Under the pieces are notes generated by a model. It worked only from the letters and a program-made list of their open reading frames with translations. It made no database searches and had not been told where the DNA came from. 8,504 bases of DNA from Desulfobacteraceae bacterium (GTDB lineage: Bacteria > Desulfobacterota > DSM-4660 > Desulfatiglandales > Desulfatiglandaceae), in contig DSCZ01000572.1 of assembly GCA_011048855.1 (NCBI GenBank), positions 1 to 8,504 on the forward strand. Reading direction: 5' to 3'. Made by a program: the position numbers and the translations under genes. Positions 7,565-8,504 of this stretch are shown here, piece by piece (within the stretch, counting starts at the first letter, position 1; every line of letters begins with the position of its first letter).

Positions 7565-7685
7565 AACGGATTCAGGTCGAAAAAGCTTGACGTTCCCCTC
7601 CTAATGTTTAATATTGGATATCTGGTGTTTGGAACCTGCCCTGGTCGTCGCCTGTTAATATTTTGAGCGAGGACCCTCGTATATT

Positions 7686-7868
7686 ATGAGTTATGGAATT
7701 AGTTGGAATCTGGCTAAAGTTATCAGTATGATCCGCGAAGAAGCCGACGCTGAATTCATCATGGATGAAACCGGCATAAAGCGAGCACCTCTTCAATCGA
7801 TCGTCAGCATGCTTAATTTTAAGGATAACAAATTTTATTATATTCGAGGACTATTTAACGATAATTGA
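7686..7868 (+). CDS. Possible 60-residue protein, unrecognised
   Basis: A 60-codon frame runs from an ATG at 7686 to TGA at 7866-7868. The product looks globular: an amphipathic N-terminal part (NLAKVISMIREEADAEF), a middle part (MDETGIKRAPLQSIVSML) and an aromatic end (KFYYIRGLF). There is no transmembrane segment and no motif I recognise. The nearest purine-rich site is CGAGG at 7668-7672, 13 bases upstream, which is far for a Shine-Dalgarno sequence and lies in a small inverted repeat (CGAGG-AC-CCTCG). The codons are more A+T-rich than in the large genes. A perfect hairpin follows 17 bases after the stop, which fits a gene end. The amino-acid composition looks more protein-like than the antisense frame over the same bases, but the call is tentative. 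Confidence 0.42.
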   Translation: MSYGISWNLAKVISMIREEADAEFIMDETGIKRAPLQSIVSMLNFKDNKFYYIRGLFNDN

Positions 7869-7885
7869 TTAATATTTGTCATACC

Positions 7886-7911
7886 AAGTATCTTCACTCA
7901 AAAAGATACTT
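7886..7911. repeat. AT-rich perfect hairpin after the 60-codon frame
   Basis: AAGTATCTT (7886-7894) and AAGATACTT (7903-7911) are perfect inverted copies around an eight-base loop. No T-run follows on either strand, so this is not a textbook intrinsic terminator. It could still mark the transcript end or serve as a binding site. Confidence 0.45.
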
Positions 7912-7934
7912 CCCTCTGTAATCCCACAATACCC

Positions 7935-8117
7935 TTGGGGACAGAAATCCGTGTAGATCATCACATGAGCGTGCACATAACACCTTTCAAGGTCGGCCGT
8001 GCCCGCTCCGGGTTCGCCGGTTCGTTCGGCGGAACTTTCGAGCAGGGCGACGATTCTCCGGCGAACATCGTTGCCGGCCAAATAAACAGACGCCGGGTTA
8101 TATTTCTGGAGGAGTAA
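7935..8117 (+). other. Open frame of doubtful coding status in the 7869-8124 gap
   Basis: The frame used by the 60-codon gene stays open after its TGA for 82 sense codons, to a TAA at 8115-8117. Possible starts are a TTG at 7935 and an ATG at 7965, and neither has a visible ribosome binding site. The later part is richer in G+C at third positions than the preceding frame and reads as a Gly/Arg-rich segment ending NRRRVIFLEE. Its stop overlaps the strong ribosome binding site of the next gene, as in an operon. It may be a small gene, a decayed gene fragment, or non-coding leader DNA; two hairpins lie within it. A 124-codon frame on the opposite strand looks less protein-like. Confidence 0.22.
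8012..8077 (+). other. Two tandem G+C-rich hairpins upstream of the 53-codon gene
   Basis: GTTCGCCG (8012-8019) can pair with CGGC-G-GAAC (8027-8035), giving eight base pairs with a single bulged G and a seven-base loop. A second hairpin pairs CCGGCGA (8058-8064) with TTGCCGG (8071-8077) around a six-base loop, counting one G-U pair. Together they lie 48-113 bases before the ATG at 8125. They could form a structured 5' leader of that gene. I do not recognise a known riboswitch class. Confidence 0.35.
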
Positions 8118-8124
8118 CAAAAAA

Positions 8125-8286
8125 ATGGATGCAAAAAGACTTCGTGAACTCGAAAAAGAGTTGAAAAAATTGATAGCTCTCAGTGAGCAAGCCCAGGACG
8201 AACAACCTGAACGCCAGATCGTTTCCGGTTCCGGGAACGTCATCCGCAGACGGAAAGGTCAGCAGGACCGTCGTATTTCCGCGTAA
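8125..8286 (+). CDS. Small basic protein of 53 residues, unrecognised
   Basis: This short gene encodes 53 residues and ends with TAA at 8284-8286. Its start is very well marked: GGAGGAG at 8108-8114 lies ten bases before the ATG. The N-terminal third (MDAKRLRELEKELKKLIALS) has the spacing of charged and leucine residues expected of an amphipathic or coiled-coil helix. A linker rich in Gln and Glu follows, then a Gly-Ser turn (SGSGN) and a strongly basic end with VIRRRKG at 39-45 and DRR at 48-50. The net charge is about +4. There is no signal peptide or membrane segment. The shape suggests a small cytoplasmic protein that dimerises and may bind nucleic acid, but that is inference and I do not know the family. 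It faces the partial minus-strand frame at the window end. Confidence 0.62.
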   Translation: MDAKRLRELEKELKKLIALSEQAQDEQPERQIVSGSGNVIRRRKGQQDRRISA

Positions 8287-8329
8287 TACGAATACTCTGC
8301 CTTTTTCAACGGCTACCGGCCATCCCTCA

Positions 8330-8503
8330 TTAATGAAGATACATTGTGCATGGGACGTATAACTGCTTTTTCAGCCTGCTGGAGTCAAGCTGAAACTCCT
8401 TAGTTTCCATCCGGAAATGGTCCTTTTGCCCAATCTCTTCGTCAATCTGCGGACTTGCTTGTGCGACGTACTCCAGTACGTCTCCGCGCAACCCCTTGAT
8501 TTT
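8330..8503 (-). CDS. Partial C-terminal open frame cut by the window edge, unrecognised
   Basis: Reading the minus strand from the right edge, a frame stays open for 57 codons to a TAA at 8332-8330. Its beginning lies outside the window. The visible C-terminal part is charged and helix-like, including GLRGDVLEYVAQASPQIDEE, then EIGQKDHFRMETKEF and SSRLKKQLYVPC, and ends MYLH. The composition looks like a real soluble protein. Caution is needed because a plus-strand frame is also open over much of this stretch (about 47 codons to the edge), and the DNA contains a long near-palindrome (8459-8491) and another inverted repeat (8369-8395). It may therefore be part of a dispersed repeat or a mobile-element remnant and not a functional gene. 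I do not recognise the family. Confidence 0.4.
   Translation of the reverse strand, partial: KIKGLRGDVLEYVAQASPQIDEEIGQKDHFRMETKEFQLDSSRLKKQLYVPCTMYLH
8369..8395. repeat. Short inverted repeat within the right-edge open frame
   Basis: TTTCAGC (8369-8375) and GCTGAAA (8389-8395) are perfect inverted copies around a 13-base loop. The repeat lies in the same stretch as the larger palindrome at 8459-8491 and strengthens the impression of a structured repeat element. Confidence 0.4.
8459..8491. repeat. Long near-perfect palindrome at the right edge
   Basis: The core GACGTACT-CC-AGTACGTC (8465-8482) is an eight-base perfect inverted repeat with a two-base centre. It is extended by TTGTGC (8459-8464) pairing with GCGCAA (8486-8491), with one G-T wobble, after a three-base bulge (8483-8485). 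The whole could form a 14-base-pair cruciform or RNA hairpin. Such structures are common in dispersed intergenic repeats and mobile-element ends. Only one copy is visible here. Confidence 0.6.
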
Positions 8504-8504
8504 C

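Noticed and set aside
7628..7650. Possible sigma-54 promoter (TGGAAC...) upstream of the 60-codon frame
   Set aside because: The -12 element with the invariant GC at correct spacing is missing.
7866..7868. TGA as a selenocysteine codon joining the two in-register frames
   Set aside because: No bacterial SECIS-like hairpin sits immediately after the TGA; the only nearby stem is AT-rich and its position and loop do not fit. The residues after the TGA show no known redox motif.
8005..8035. tRNA-like T-arm (GGTTCG motif)
   Set aside because: The stem does not flank the loop correctly, and no acceptor, D or anticodon arms can be built around it.
7869..8243. 124-codon minus-strand open frame
   Set aside because: It overlaps the well-supported 53-codon plus-strand gene, has no recognisable motif, and its start lies inside that gene without a clear ribosome binding site.

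Overview
The window carries bacterial chromosomal DNA of moderate G+C content. It holds four confidently recognised genes, one divergent accessory-factor gene and a right-hand end of small, unrecognised reading frames. The gene content (a bacterial-type SMC beside the SRP receptor FtsY, a diverged FdhD-family protein, an orphan radical SAM protein and an anchored lytic transglycosylase) would fit an anaerobic Gram-negative lineage such as a syntrophic or sulfate-reducing Desulfobacterota. That placement is an inference from gene style and not a proof.

Layout. Positions 3-899 (+) encode a radical SAM protein of a conserved but functionally unassigned family. It meets, tail to tail, a minus-strand cluster read right to left: smc (6403-2798), ftsY (2693-1722) and an FdhD-family gene (1711-896). 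The FdhD-like gene starts right behind the ftsY stop, and its Shine-Dalgarno sequence overlaps that stop, so the two are probably translationally coupled. The FdhD-like protein keeps the family's GRHNAVDK signature but lacks the CxxC sulfur-transfer cysteines, which makes it the most interesting protein here.

Positions 6404-6664 form a divergent promoter region between smc and a plus-strand gene for a membrane-anchored lytic transglycosylase (6665-7564). It holds a near-consensus sigma-70 promoter for the transglycosylase (TTGACA, 18 bp, TATCAT). It also holds a spaced inverted repeat whose arms overlap plausible smc -10 boxes.

From 7565 to the end the sequence changes character. There is a possible 60-residue frame (7686-7868), an AT-rich perfect hairpin (7886-7911), a G+C-rich stretch with two hairpins (8012-8077), and a well-supported 53-codon gene with a strong ribosome binding site (8125-8286). 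At the right edge is a minus-strand open frame truncated by the window (8330-8503) that contains a long near-palindrome. I see no rRNA, tRNA, CRISPR array, transposase or prophage gene.

Functionally, smc (chromosome compaction and segregation) and ftsY (membrane protein targeting) form the housekeeping core. The FdhD-like gene rides on their transcript, and no formate dehydrogenase subunit is visible in the window.
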